Assembly: GCF_049200465.1 (NCBI RefSeq)
Contig: NZ_CP120836.1
Span: forward strand, 3,162,001-3,226,000
Origin: Leptothermofonsia sp049200465
GTDB lineage: Bacteria; Cyanobacteriota; Cyanobacteriia; Leptolyngbyales; Leptolyngbyaceae
DNA: 64,000 bases
Direction of reading: 5' to 3'
The translations under genes were made by a program, and so were the position numbers. This document shows positions 17,417-26,275 of the stretch, one piece after another (positions within the stretch are counted from its first letter, which is position 1; each line of letters opens with the position of its first letter). Below the pieces are notes generated by a model. That model was not told the origin of the DNA and did no database searches. It was given only the letters and a program-made list of their open reading frames with translations.

Positions 17417-18676
17417 ATGGCTCAATTACCCGGAGTTACTCTTCGCCCGGCTCAAGACGGTGACCTGTCTCAGATTGTCAATCTTGACAGACTCGCCTTT
17501 TCGCCTTTGAGTTCGAATGAGGAGATTGAGCGGGATTGGTTTCATGGAGCGATCGCCCTTCCTGGCCGCAAACTTTTCCTGGCGGTTGACGACACAACCG
17601 GGCAGGGAGTGGGCGGCTATGCTCAAATTGACTTTGACATCTGGTTTGAGGGGCAAACCTTTCCGGCTATGGGACTTGCCGCAGTCGCCGTTGCCCCACA
17701 CCGCAGAGGGCAGCGAGTTGCCCGGCTGATGCTGGAACATGCGTTAAAGATAGGAAAAGAGCAACATCTGCCACTCATGACGCTCTATCCCTTCCAGCAT
17801 GGCTTTTACCGCAAGTTAGGCTGGGCCTGGGTTGAACGAACCTATCAATACCGGGTGTCTACCCATCACATTCCAGCCTTTAAGGAAAGAACTAACATCC
17901 TTCCCTATAACCCCTCCCAGCAGCAAGCACTGCAATCGGTTTACGAAAAAGCCGCTGCCCAGCACAATGGATGGTTTCAACGCCGCCCCTGGCAGTGGGA
18001 AGATAAGCTAAAAACGGGCAACGGACGGGAAATCTACAGCTACAGCGAAGCAGGCGAGCTACAGGGCTACCTTATCCTCCAATTTGCCTACCTGGAACCC
18101 CCCTACAAAGTGCTAGCCGTGGTTGTGCAGGAATGGATTGCTCTGACGGCCTCTGCTTATCGAGGAATTTTGGGATTTCTGGGATCCTTACGCGATCAAG
18201 TTTCAACCGTGGTTTGGAACACCTTTCCCGAAGACATTTTTCCCCACCTGCTAAAGGAACAGCGACGGGACCCGGCCCTACCCTCTACATCCTTTGAATT
18301 TGGGATTACCCATCGCTTTGGAGAGATTGGTGGCGGCTTTATGTGGCGGCTCGTCGATCTGGAGCGAGCTTTTGAGTTGCGCTCAATTCGCCCAGGGGCA
18401 ACCTTTGCCCTGTCTTTTCAGGTAACCGATCCGGTATTTGGGGAGCGGGCGATCGCCGCAGAATTTGCCAACAACCGCATAATCAACCTCAAGGAATCAC
18501 CAGTCAACACCCTCAAAACTTCAATCGAACACCTGACTGAGCTATTTTTTGGAGTTCGACGGGCAACAGACCTACTCTGGATGGGCGAAATCGAGTACGA
18601 AGGCGACCCTACCCTACTCCAGAAACTTGACACCGCATGGCAGGCCACCCCACCCTTTTGTTGGGACTTCTTCTGA
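17417..18676 (+). CDS. Eis-like GNAT family N-acetyltransferase
   Basis: A 419-residue member of the Eis (enhanced intracellular survival) group of acetyltransferases. The N-terminal GNAT domain (residues about 1-145) has the acetyl-CoA binding loop VAVAPHRRGQRVARLMLEHA. A second degenerate GNAT domain follows, and a C-terminal SCP2-like domain begins near residue 320 (FALSFQVTDPVFGERAIAAE). Eis proteins acetylate amines such as aminoglycosides or lysine; the substrate here is unknown. Start ATG 17417, 33 bp behind aroF, so it may be read through from that operon. Confidence 0.9.
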   Translation: MAQLPGVTLRPAQDGDLSQIVNLDRLAFSPLSSNEEIERDWFHGAIALPGRKLFLAVDDTTGQGVGGYAQIDFDIWFEGQTFPAMGLAAVAVAPHRRGQRVARLMLEHALKIGKEQHLPLMTLYPFQHGFYRKLGWAWVERTYQYRVSTHHIPAFKERTNILPYNPSQQQALQSVYEKAAAQHNGWFQRRPWQWEDKLKTGNGREIYSYSEAGELQGYLILQFAYLEPPYKVLAVVVQEWIALTASAYRGILGFLGSLRDQVSTVVWNTFPEDIFPHLLKEQRRDPALPSTSFEFGITHRFGEIGGGFMWRLVDLERAFELRSIRPGATFALSFQVTDPVFGERAIAAEFANNRIINLKESPVNTLKTSIEHLTELFFGVRRATDLLWMGEIEYEGDPTLLQKLDTAWQATPPFCWDFF

Positions 18677-18709
18677 GGGAATATGATCGCCTAAGACCAG
18701 AAAGGCCCT

Positions 18710-18751
18710 CCACCCCTGCACCCCGTTCAAATTTCAAAAAGGATCGCTATC
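18710..18751. repeat. Palindromic element, family C (truncated copy)
   Basis: CCACCCCTGCACCCCGTTC followed by AAATTTCAAAAAGGATCGC, the reverse complement of the left arm of the copy at 27,688-27,791. It sits between convergent genes. Confidence 0.55.
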
Positions 18752-18758
18752 GTCATTC

Positions 18759-20117
18759 TCATTCCTCTTCTCTCTGAGCTTCCGCCAGTTGCAGAGCTTT
18801 GAGGGCATCCAACTGCTGCTCTACACTCTTAAGAACTTTGTCTAAAGCAGGCAGAATGCTCAACTGATCAGCCGTCAGCATAGGGTAGAAGCGTGTCCGC
18901 ACACGGATCTCATTAACCTTTTGCTGAAGGTCCTGGGCGATATTGAGTGCATCCCGGCTAAGATTGGCTAACTGTTGCTGCTGGTAAAACTTAAGCGCCG
19001 CACCACGCAGCACCTGCACAGTGGCTTCTTCGCCATAGTTACCAGGCATCACCCGAAAACGCAACAACAGCCGATGGCGCTGGTAGAGTCGCTCAATTTC
19101 AACCTGTTTGGGTTTCTGGACTGGAAGCAAAGGCAACCGAGTCAGGAGCTTCAATTCGTTAATAACACCCTGAAAGGTTTCTACAGGGAGATTTTCAAGA
19201 ACCGATTGCAAGACTCCATTTTGACTCCATAGAATGCGAGCGTTGCTTGGCTGACGTTCCAGGTACAGGCGTCCGATCCCGCTCAGAAGAACACGCCCCA
19301 AAATTTCCTGAAGCAGTTCAGAGGGGGGCAGTTTTGCCAAAACTTCGATAGGATCAGACAAGTGTTTGGTATGAATCTCTAAACTCGGTAAAGAATCAAC
19401 GGGAGATGGAACTTTGGGCGGTGCTTCAGCAGGTGGTGGATCAGATTTTAGAATGAAGGTAGTCTGTTGCCCGTTGAGATGGTCGTTAAACGGTTCAAGT
19501 TGTTGAGAGCCATCTTCATTGGACAGAACTGCGGGCGGTGGAGCCTGGGGATCTGAAACGTCGAGATCCTGAAAATTTAAATCCTCCGGGCTGTCTACCA
19601 GCAACGTGGGGTGGGAATGGGGATCTCGGATAGCCGAGTCTTCATCTTTCTTGTTTTGGCCGATTACAGGAGTATCGGATTTTGTCGCTTTCTGCTCCAG
19701 CTTCTGCTCGATGCAGTGGGCAACAGACTGCGATGGGGAACTGGTACGTGGGCTAACAGGTTTCTTCTGGTTGCCAGTGTAGTTTAGATAGGCTGAAAGC
19801 GTAGCATGGTGAATGTCCGAGGCAATTGTTTGAGGCACCAGAGAGCAGTTCATATATGCCAGAATTCGGCGGACATAATCGAGGGCTGAAGTGTCTTCCA
19901 GGTTAACCATACCCAGCCTCAGACGGCTTCCCTCCAACCCAAGGGGCAGAATTTGATGATAGAGGCATGCTTCAAAGGGAAGAATACTATCAATCAGTCG
20001 AAAGACCTGTTCGACATCCAGGTAGCTAGCCCAGTCTGTTCTTGGCTTTCCCGGAACGACAGAATTTGCCGAACTTGCTGCCTGTAAATCTGTCTGATCG
20101 CCAGATGAGAACACCAT
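18759..20117 (-). CDS. GspE/PilB-like protein lacking the ATPase domain
   Basis: A 452-residue protein related to the N-terminal parts of secretion/pilus ATPases. Residues about 25-110 look like a GspE N-terminal (MshEN-type) domain: LGLEGSRLRLGMVNLEDTSA and DYVRRILAYMNCSLVPQTI. A long, acidic, Pro/Ser-rich linker follows (about 115-255). Residues about 260-385 resemble the N1 domain that precedes the motor in PilB, with LWSQNGVLQSVLENLPVE where PilB has its RxDGxL block and RFRVMPGNYGEEATVQVLRG where PilB has RVS..P...GE..V.R.L. There is no Walker A, Walker B or Asp/His box after it; instead a helical tail ends in LEQQLDALKALQLAEAQREE-like sequence. It probably does not hydrolyse ATP and may be an adaptor for type IV pili; that role is inference. 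Confidence 0.65.
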   Translation of the reverse strand: MVFSSGDQTDLQAASSANSVVPGKPRTDWASYLDVEQVFRLIDSILPFEACLYHQILPLGLEGSRLRLGMVNLEDTSALDYVRRILAYMNCSLVPQTIASDIHHATLSAYLNYTGNQKKPVSPRTSSPSQSVAHCIEQKLEQKATKSDTPVIGQNKKDEDSAIRDPHSHPTLLVDSPEDLNFQDLDVSDPQAPPPAVLSNEDGSQQLEPFNDHLNGQQTTFILKSDPPPAEAPPKVPSPVDSLPSLEIHTKHLSDPIEVLAKLPPSELLQEILGRVLLSGIGRLYLERQPSNARILWSQNGVLQSVLENLPVETFQGVINELKLLTRLPLLPVQKPKQVEIERLYQRHRLLLRFRVMPGNYGEEATVQVLRGAALKFYQQQQLANLSRDALNIAQDLQQKVNEIRVRTRFYPMLTADQLSILPALDKVLKSVEQQLDALKALQLAEAQREEE

Positions 20118-20654
20118 AGGGGTTGTTGAGCTTGGTGTGTAGTGTTGGGATGTTGCACCCCTATCGACTTATAATGTATAAGATTTAGCCTCTTTTAAAG
20201 AAGATAGCAGTTGCATGACTAGATCTTTACTTCTTGTTCACTGGTACTTCCTTCGGTTTTTCTAAAGGAGATTTGTCAATTTTTCTGTGGCAATCCTGGA
20301 AAAGGGGTCGAGGAAATCAGGGTTTCAGTGAATCAGAGCCCCGTTTCTAAAAAACTCTCCCTAAAGAGTTGATGAACAAGTGAAGCCTGTCACCAAAACA
20401 AAACCATATTCCAGGAATTTTGTTTGAGAGGAACGAGGAGCATCAAACAACTCTTTCACTGGAAAGTCAGGAGCCCCCTTTCTGCCTAGAGTATTACAAT
20501 CTTTGAAGTTTTACAGCCTTTCGTCTAATAGGGTTCAGACGGTGATGTAAACTAAGCCTTGACTCTAAAGCTTTAGCAGTAAGTTTTTACTGCTGAAGCT
20601 ACTGGCGATAGATACTGCAATAGTGTCAAGCGATCATTTGGAGCCCTTCATAAC
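20118..20654. other. Divergent regulatory region between the GspE-like gene and psaC
   Basis: About 540 bp without a gene. It presumably holds the psaC promoter and leader and the promoter of the leftward gene. A perfect small inverted repeat, CTTATA-ATG-TATAAG, sits at 20,168-20,182, near the leftward gene. I could not place a -35/-10 pair for psaC with confidence. Confidence 0.4.
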
Positions 20655-20900
20655 ATGTCTCATACGGTCAAAATCTATGACACCTGCATTGGTTGCACCC
20701 AATGCGTTCGTGCCTGCCCCACTGATGTTCTAGAGATGGTTCCCTGGAATGGATGTAAGGCGGGTCAAATTGCCTCATCTCCCAGAACTGAGGACTGTGT
20801 AGGTTGCAAGCGGTGCGAAACTGCCTGCCCTACTGATTTTCTGAGCATCCGGGTTTACCTGGGTGCCGAAACAACCCGCAGCATGGGTCTGGCTTATTAA
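20655..20900 (+). CDS. psaC: Photosystem I subunit VII (iron-sulfur centre protein)
   Basis: Binds the two terminal 4Fe-4S clusters FA and FB on the stromal (cytoplasmic) face of photosystem I and hands electrons to ferredoxin. At 81 residues it is full length and essentially invariant. Two ferredoxin-type cysteine motifs are seen: CIGCTQCVRACP (residues 11-22) and CVGCKRCETACP (48-59). Start is ATG 20655. A strong rho-independent terminator lies 78 bp after the stop, so the transcript is probably monocistronic, as is usual for psaC. Confidence 0.99.
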   Translation: MSHTVKIYDTCIGCTQCVRACPTDVLEMVPWNGCKAGQIASSPRTEDCVGCKRCETACPTDFLSIRVYLGAETTRSMGLAY

Positions 20901-20977
20901 GTCTGCCTGATGTAAGTCTGGCTGATTAAGAAAGTGCAATTATACGCATTCAATTTTTCCATGTGGGTTCAAAGATT

Positions 20978-21006
20978 AAGGAGGAGATTCATCTCCTCCT
21001 TTTTTT
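20978..21006 (+). terminator. Rho-independent terminator of psaC
   Basis: A perfect 11-bp stem, AAGGAGGAGAT pairing with ATCTCCTCCTT, with a TC loop, followed directly by a run of T residues. Positioned 78 bp downstream of the psaC stop. Confidence 0.9.
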
Positions 21007-21007
21007 A

Positions 21008-21082
21008 ACTATAATCACCAACCTTAGGACAGGAGCCACGCTCTTAAAGCCAATGTCCTAAGCAACCTGGCGACAGTTGTAA
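21008..21082. repeat. MITE-like element, family A1 (copy 3, core deleted)
   Basis: Ends ACTATAATCACCA...CTTAGGAC and GTCCTAAGCAACCTGGCGAC match the termini of the other A1 copies, but most of the GC-rich core is missing (about 75 bp instead of about 110). It sits between the psaC terminator and the convergent TPR gene. Confidence 0.65.
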
Positions 21083-21088
21083 TGGCTT

Positions 21089-21988
21089 TTACGGCGATGC
21101 TGGAACGGAGGTCGGGGTGGGGGCCGTTGATGGGGGTGTGGTGGTTATGGAAGTTGAGCTACTGGCCAACTCGTTAATTTGATCTTTGTATTGGGCAGGG
21201 GCCAGGTTAGCTGCACTATTAAATAGGGGTTTGGCTTCGTCGGTCTTGCCCTGAGCCTTCAGCACGATCGCCTTTGCCAGAACTGGACGGAAGTCATTCT
21301 CGTCACTCTTGGCAGCTTCGTCATACATGGCGATCGCTTCATCGTACCGTTTCTGCTCAGCGTAGACCCGTCCCAGTAAGAGTTGAACCGATGGCACATC
21401 CACACTACCTGCTTCAATCTGGTTGGCTTTCGGGGCAGTCTTCAAAGTATCTTGCAGTAGACCAATGGCAGCTTCTGGGCGCTTCTGCTGTAAGAGCAGG
21501 GTAGTCAGACCATCCAGGGCCTTAATGTTGCCTTGTTTTACCTTCAAAATATCGCGGTAGGTTTGGGCCGCCCCTTCCAGATCGTTAAGCTGTTGTTTGG
21601 CCTGGGCCAGCAGAATGGCGTAATCGGTTTGATTGGGGTTAAGTTTTACCAGTTTCTCTAGGGGGGCGATCGAGCCTTTGACGTCGCCCATGCCCAGACG
21701 GGCTTCTAATAGCCCTCGTAGCGCAGTCTGGTTATCGGGTTCCCGTTGCAAGACAAGTTCATATCCCTCTGCCTGTTTTTGTAACTGCTCCCGATTGGGA
21801 ATTGAACTGGCGGTCTGGCTTGGTGAAGGACTCGCCTTTGGCGTTTGGCTAGCAGTCAAAGCCCCTTCAATCAATGGGATGATGGAAAACCCAATGAAGG
21901 AGATCACCGCCAAAATCAGAACCACATTAATCATCCAGCGATTGCGCTTTTCAGTAGTCACAGGCTTGCCTCGAAACTCTAATGCCAT
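21089..21988 (-). CDS. Membrane-anchored tetratricopeptide repeat protein
   Basis: A 299-residue protein with a short positively charged cytoplasmic N-terminus, one membrane helix (residues about 20-42, INVVLILAVISFIGFSIIPL), a Ser/Pro-rich spacer, and then TPR units from about residue 70 to 275 (for example EQLQKQAEGYELVLQREPDN, PLEKLVKLNPNQTDYAILLA, YDEAIAMYDEAAKSDENDFR). The C-terminal 30 residues are Thr/Pro-rich. TPRs mediate protein-protein contact; partners are unknown. It is a common cyanobacterial architecture. It is convergent with psaC. Confidence 0.85.
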   Translation of the reverse strand: MALEFRGKPVTTEKRNRWMINVVLILAVISFIGFSIIPLIEGALTASQTPKASPSPSQTASSIPNREQLQKQAEGYELVLQREPDNQTALRGLLEARLGMGDVKGSIAPLEKLVKLNPNQTDYAILLAQAKQQLNDLEGAAQTYRDILKVKQGNIKALDGLTTLLLQQKRPEAAIGLLQDTLKTAPKANQIEAGSVDVPSVQLLLGRVYAEQKRYDEAIAMYDEAAKSDENDFRPVLAKAIVLKAQGKTDEAKPLFNSAANLAPAQYKDQINELASSSTSITTTPPSTAPTPTSVPASP

Positions 21989-22079
21989 CTTAACGACAAA
22001 TTCAGGAAGCTAAAGGAAAACAGAGTTATAGCAGGCAGGATGGGCTAGGGGTTAGCGGATGGCTACTGCTATAACATCT

Positions 22080-22101
22080 AATCCGTCTTTAATCCGTCTT
22101 T
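22080..22101. repeat. Perfect 11-bp tandem duplication
   Basis: AATCCGTCTTT occurs twice, head to tail, in the gap between two divergent genes. Confidence 0.7.
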
Positions 22102-22198
22102 GACGCCGTCTCAAATGAGAAAGCATAGCGCAAAATTCTGATTTCGCAACCAAACCGCCCTGTTTGCTTCAAAATCGTTGCAGTTCTTCAACATTACT

Positions 22199-23270
22199 AT
22201 GAAACGCCGCAAAGCCCTCACACGTCTCCTGCAAGCCTCTGGTGGTTTAATCGCCGCTACTTTTATCCCGGCCTGTGGCAAAGCTTCGCCCAATCCATTG
22301 TTTCAGTTTGACGCGATCGCCTCTCTAGAACCCCTGCCTCAACACCTGATTACCCGCCTGGATGAATTCTATGTCCAGTCCTATGCGCTACCGCCTGAAC
22401 TGGATGAGAACCGCTGGCAGTTGGCAATTGAGGGTGCAGTTGAAAACCCCTTCAAACTCTCTTTTCAGGAAATCCTGCTTTTCAGGAAATCCTGGCGGCT
22501 CCCCAGGAAGATTTTTACCTAACCATGGAGTGCATCGGCAACCCCACAGGTGGTAACCTGATTGGGAATGCTTTATGGACGGGCACTCCCCTCCTGCCAT
22601 TTCTACAGCGGGCAGGGGTGAAGCCAGAAGCGGTCCAGTTCATGATGCATGGAGCCGATTATTACGAAACCACCCTGCCGGTGGCCGAACTTCAGTGCCC
22701 CGATGTGCGGCTGGTGTACCGGATGAACCAGGCTCCGCTGAAGAAAGAACACGGCTTTCCAGTACGAATCATTATTCCCGGTTACTTTGGGCAAAAGCAG
22801 CCGAAATGGCTGGTTAAGCTGGAAGCTATAACTCAAGAAAAATACGGCTATTGGGAGCGGCAGGGTTGGTCTAACACAGCCACTATTCCCACCCATGCGC
22901 TGACTCGCCAGGTGCAAAAGCATCGGGTCTGGAATGGCGATCGCCAGGTGACCCTAACCAGATCGGGCGAAGCCGGATAGGAGCAGGGCATCCTCATTGC
23001 CGGGGTGGCGTTAGACCAATCGAGCCCTATTCAGCAGGTCCAGGTCAGTACCGATGGGGGGAAACCTGGCAAGCAGCAGAGCAAAATCATCCCGATTCCC
23101 CCCATGAGTGGACACTCTGGCGGCACCTGTGGAAACCCGATCAGCCAGGAAAATACACAATACTGGCCCGCGCCGAGTCTACCCGGCAGGTGCAACCACT
23201 GGATGACCCAAATGGCAGAGATGGTAGTGCTGGAGTGTTGAGGATTGAAGTTACCTTAGTCAGTTACTAG
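22199..23270 (+). pseudogene. MsrP/YedY-like molybdopterin oxidoreductase, three lesions
   Basis: Remnant of a sulfite-oxidase-family, Tat-exported molybdenum enzyme. It starts MKRRKALTRLLQASGGLIAA, a twin-arginine-like signal. The molybdopterin Cys is in MECIGNPTGGNLIGNALW. Lesion 1: the 17-bp unit CTTTTCAGGAAATCCTG is tandemly duplicated at 22,461-22,494; removing one copy restores SFQEILAAPQEDFYLTMEC. Lesion 2: an in-frame TAG at 22,978-22,980 between SGEAG and EQGILIAGVAL. Lesion 3: one G is missing from the six-G run at 23,056-23,061; adding it restores STDGGETWQAAEQNH and a C-terminus reading to the TAG at 23,268-23,270. Three independent lesions make real decay more likely than sequencing error. 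No heme partner gene is adjacent. Confidence 0.85.
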
Positions 23271-23375
23271 ATACAAAAGCCAGTCACTAGACACAAACTA
23301 GCCTTATTGATTATCGCCAACGCCAAAATAGAACGAAAGCACCTCCCGTTAGAAAATCGTATCTGGAATCCTTTT

Positions 23376-23435
23376 CTCTTCTGTCTCCTGCCTCCTACCT
23401 CCTATAACTCCTGACTCCTGACTCCTAACTCCCAA
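23376..23435. repeat. CTCCTNAC-type short tandem repeats
   Basis: Runs of CTCCTGCCTCCTACCTCC and three tandem CTCCTGACT/CTCCTAACT units; the heptamer-type repeat (STRR) typical of filamentous cyanobacteria. It lies just downstream of the leftward gene's stop. Confidence 0.6.
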
Positions 23436-23439
23436 TCAG

Positions 23440-24465
23440 CTATTGCAACATCATTGCCTGTCTGAAGCCTGCATCATAAGTAACCTCAAATCCTTCTGGC
23501 ACCTGACGTCCACGCCCTAGTTTTGCATCCCAATAACCTGCATCCCACCAGAGATACTGAGTTTGCTGTGTCTGGAACGAGTAGGGATTTTCTAAAGCTT
23601 GTTTGTTAGAGGCTAACCCGTTTGTATGCCGTTGAGGAGCAGATTGGGCAATGGTCTGGGGTTGATAAATGGCTAACACCCGCGCGATCGCCAGCATACG
23701 ACGCTTTTGATCATGGCGAATGCTGGCTTCCGTATTTCCCAATCCGGGCGCGTCCCAACGTTTCGTTTCAGGATTCCAAAAACTCCAGACCCGCGCTTCC
23801 AAAATCGCATCCTGACCCTTCTTTCCCCGGTTTTTTGCTTGTTGCAGGTAGTCTGGATAACCGGGTTTACCAAGTGCGGCCAGCGGTGCCTGATTAGCTA
23901 AATCAATGGCATTGAGTTCCTCCTCCAGATTGATCTTTAAGTTCAGGGTGAGCGATCGCTGCCGCAGATAATCTGCCTGGGTTTTTAACCGCTGAAGTTG
24001 AAAGGCATCGGCCTGTTCAGGCGTAGAACACCGATAGCGCAGTTCACGACAATGCTGAAAGGAAAAGCTACCCAAATTCCAGACACCATTACCAGAATCT
24101 GTATGTCCAAAATAGGCTGGAGTACGGGTGCCATCTGGAGCGCGGGTGCCTTCGGCATGACCAATCGTGCGGGCGATGAGTGATTCAGATCCATTGGCAA
24201 ACAGCAGGGCAGGATCCGCCACAATGGCTGTTGCCTTGAGGGGATAGGTTAAAGCGGTTTGGGGTGGGATGAAGGGATTGGCAGAAAGAGATTTGATGTC
24301 TGGAAAGGAAGCAACCGCAATTAACCCAATAGCAACCCAACCGGCCTGCATCAAGAGAACCCATCGATTTGCCTCAAATCGTGAAGTATTCTGCTGAGAC
24401 CTCTTCACTCGCCGAGCAGGCCGCCGAGCAGACAAACGATGACCAATGGTATAGGAGGAGGTCAT
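23440..24465 (-). CDS. Hypothetical membrane-anchored protein with a lysozyme-like motif
   Basis: About 341 residues. Start chosen at ATG 24465 (MTSSYTIGHRLSARRPARRV); the frame is open for 19 more codons upstream, but those look like spacer. A basic N-terminus precedes one membrane helix (WVLLMQAGWVAIGLIAVASF). The outer part contains LIARTIGHAEGTRAPDGTRT followed by AYFGHTDSGNGVWNLGSFSF. The AEGT block resembles the catalytic-Glu region of phage-type muramidases, so a peptidoglycan-cleaving role is possible, but this rests on one motif. The remainder (DAILEARVWSFWNPETKRWD, DPKQR-type His/Arg stretch) is not recognised. It stands alone. Confidence 0.5.
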   Translation of the reverse strand: MTSSYTIGHRLSARRPARRVKRSQQNTSRFEANRWVLLMQAGWVAIGLIAVASFPDIKSLSANPFIPPQTALTYPLKATAIVADPALLFANGSESLIARTIGHAEGTRAPDGTRTPAYFGHTDSGNGVWNLGSFSFQHCRELRYRCSTPEQADAFQLQRLKTQADYLRQRSLTLNLKINLEEELNAIDLANQAPLAALGKPGYPDYLQQAKNRGKKGQDAILEARVWSFWNPETKRWDAPGLGNTEASIRHDQKRRMLAIARVLAIYQPQTIAQSAPQRHTNGLASNKQALENPYSFQTQQTQYLWWDAGYWDAKLGRGRQVPEGFEVTYDAGFRQAMMLQ

Positions 24466-24823
24466 AGATAAGTATACTTGTATTACTTTGTACCACACTA
24501 TACCATTGATCACTACAGTCACAAAATAGAGGCTTTAACCTGGCCAATACCCGAATGGCAGTTTGCTCACATTTCCAATGGATAGGATGCATTTAACGAT
24601 CCCAAACACAGTGGCGTCATTTTTGATATGCTCACTGCTTACAGAAATGCGCCATGAATCGAGGTAGAGGTCAGGTTAAAAAAGAGGCGATCGCCAAATT
24701 CCAGCAAACGTGGTTACCAACACTCACCTAGACAGTTACACAATAATTCCCTAGGTAGATAATGATTTAAGGCAGAAATGAGAGAATATATCTCAGCTAA
24801 ACAGGTAACTATCATTAATCGTA

Positions 24824-24982
24824 CATTAGTCGTACAGAGGCATTAGTCGTACAGAGGGAGTGGGGCTGCGCCTTCAGACAAGACGTTTTACTTCTTTTGC
24901 CCTTGAAATTATCTTATTGCCCTTGAAATTATCTTAATGAAATTATCTTAATTTAATTACACCTGTAATTTAATTACACCTG
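24824..24982. repeat. Cascade of perfect short tandem duplications
   Basis: Four head-to-tail duplications follow each other: CATTAGTCGTACAGAGG twice (17 bp, 24,824-24,857); TTGCCCTTGAAATTATCTTA twice (20 bp, 24,897-24,936); GAAATTATCTTAAT twice (14 bp, 24,925-24,952); TAATTTAATTACACCTG twice (17 bp, 24,949-24,982). The last two overlap, so duplications arose on top of duplications. The surrounding gap, 24,466-25,069, has no recognisable gene. Confidence 0.85.
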
Positions 24983-25069
24983 GCTACTTAATACTTAAGG
25001 TGTTATTTCTATGATCATCCTACTGATTTGCTGTGTTACTCATCCTCGTAATTTTGGAAACTACTTCCC

Positions 25070-25972
25070 GTGAACTTTAACTTTTTTGATCTCTTCTGGA
25101 TTTTTCTTGTCATCTCATCGCTGCAACCGGTATGGCAGCGTCGTCAACTAGAATTTCGGCGAATTAAAGCCATAAAAGATTTTGAGCGACGACGACAAAG
25201 CCGTGTTATTTTACTCATCCATCGGCAAGAATCCATCAGCCTGTTGGGAATTCCCCTTTCTCGCTATATCACGATTGAAGACTCCGAACAGATACTGCGG
25301 GCCATTCGTCTAACTCCTCCCGATGTACCTATTGATCTCATCTTGCATACGCCGGGGGGATTGGTTCTGGCAACGGAACAAATTGCTCGTGCGCTTATTC
25401 GCCATCCCGCTAAAGTTACTGTGTTCGTCCCCCACTATGCCATGAGCGGTGGTACAATGCTTGCTTTAGCTTCTGATGAAATTGTGATGGATGCCAATGC
25501 GGTTCTTGGTCCTGTCGATCCACAACTCGGTAATTTCCCGGCAGCCAGCGTTTTGAAAGTGGTTGAAGATAAACCGATCAGTGAAATTGATGATGAAACA
25601 TTAATTATGGCAGACCTGTCTCGTAAAGCGATTCGACAGGTACAGCGATTTGTCAGAACGTTGTTGCAAGATACCATCCCCCAACCAAAGATTGACCCGG
25701 AAAAAGTTGAATCGATTATTCAAACGCTAACAACAGGACAAGTCACACACGATTATCCAATTACGGTTGAAGAAGCTACCGAAATTGGATTACCCATCAC
25801 TGTAGGGCTACCCAACGCAATTTATAACTTGATGGAACTATACCCCCAACCCCAGGGTGGAAGACCTTCAGTCCAGTACATTCCACTCCCCTACGATCGC
25901 CGCCCAAGCTTACCCGAACCCAAAGGTAGACCTTTACCAGAAGGGGCTTCAGCAAATCACAAATCATGGTAA
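25070..25972 (+). CDS. SDH-family Clp-fold serine protease (SppA/ClpP-like)
   Basis: A 300-residue protein of the membrane-bound Clp-fold protease group (relative of signal-peptide peptidases). The N-terminal hydrophobic anchor is at residues 2-20 (FNFFDLFWIFLVISSLQPVW). The fold shows SRYITIEDSEQILRAI, DLILHTPGGLVLATEQIARA (oxyanion-strand region) and the nucleophile block HYAMSGGTMLALASDEIVMD. Asp and His partners of the Ser-Asp-His arrangement probably lie in the following DPQLGNFP and VTHDYPITVEEA stretches. The Pro-rich tail is likely disordered. Start GTG at 25070. It is followed by a hairpin at 25,992 and then a repeat; no operon partner. Confidence 0.85.
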   Translation: MNFNFFDLFWIFLVISSLQPVWQRRQLEFRRIKAIKDFERRRQSRVILLIHRQESISLLGIPLSRYITIEDSEQILRAIRLTPPDVPIDLILHTPGGLVLATEQIARALIRHPAKVTVFVPHYAMSGGTMLALASDEIVMDANAVLGPVDPQLGNFPAASVLKVVEDKPISEIDDETLIMADLSRKAIRQVQRFVRTLLQDTIPQPKIDPEKVESIIQTLTTGQVTHDYPITVEEATEIGLPITVGLPNAIYNLMELYPQPQGGRPSVQYIPLPYDRRPSLPEPKGRPLPEGASANHKSW

Positions 25973-25991
25973 TGCATTAACTATAATACTC

Positions 25992-26030
25992 ACTTGGCTC
26001 AATGACTTTCAGCATTGAGCCAAGTCTTAA
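25992..26030 (+). terminator. Hairpin, probable terminator
   Basis: A perfect 13-bp stem, ACTTGGCTCAATG with CATTGAGCCAAGT, an 8-nt loop, and a weak U-rich tail (CTTAATTTG), 20 bp after the protease stop. The poor T-run lowers confidence. The rest of the gene-free stretch 25,973-26,275 is the family A2 repeat. Confidence 0.6.
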
Positions 26031-26138
26031 TTTGAATTGAGCAAAATCTTAATTTGAGCTTTTCCTCAGAGCGGAAGTGGACTATTGGTAGTACAATTGT
26101 ACCTTGGTAGTCTATTGAAGTCGAGTCGGTGGCCCAGA

Positions 26139-26252
26139 TGTAACTCTACGCGGGTGTATTAGGACATTGGAATGAGAGAGGGAGTAGGGGCTTCGCCCCC
26201 AGCCAGGGGTTCCACCCCTGCACCCCGTCCTAACCATAATGACTACCGCCAT
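26139..26252. repeat. MITE-like element, family A2 (copy 1)
   Basis: Starts TGTAACTCTACGCGGGTGTA and ends CATAATGACTACCGCCATAC; core GGGGCTTCGCCCCC and AGGGGTTCCACCCCTG. It is the inverted counterpart of the copy at 28,803-28,914. It lies directly upstream of the lipoprotein gene and may have displaced or supplied its promoter. Confidence 0.7.
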
Positions 26253-26275
26253 ACTTGGTTTTCTCGGAGATTCCT

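Noticed and set aside
20521..20640. HLR1-type light-response boxes upstream of psaC
   Set aside because: Fragments such as TTTTACAG and GATGTAAAC are present, but not as a properly spaced pair.
24824..24982. CRISPR-like repeat array
   Set aside because: Each unit occurs only twice, units differ from one another, they touch without spacers, and there are no cas genes.
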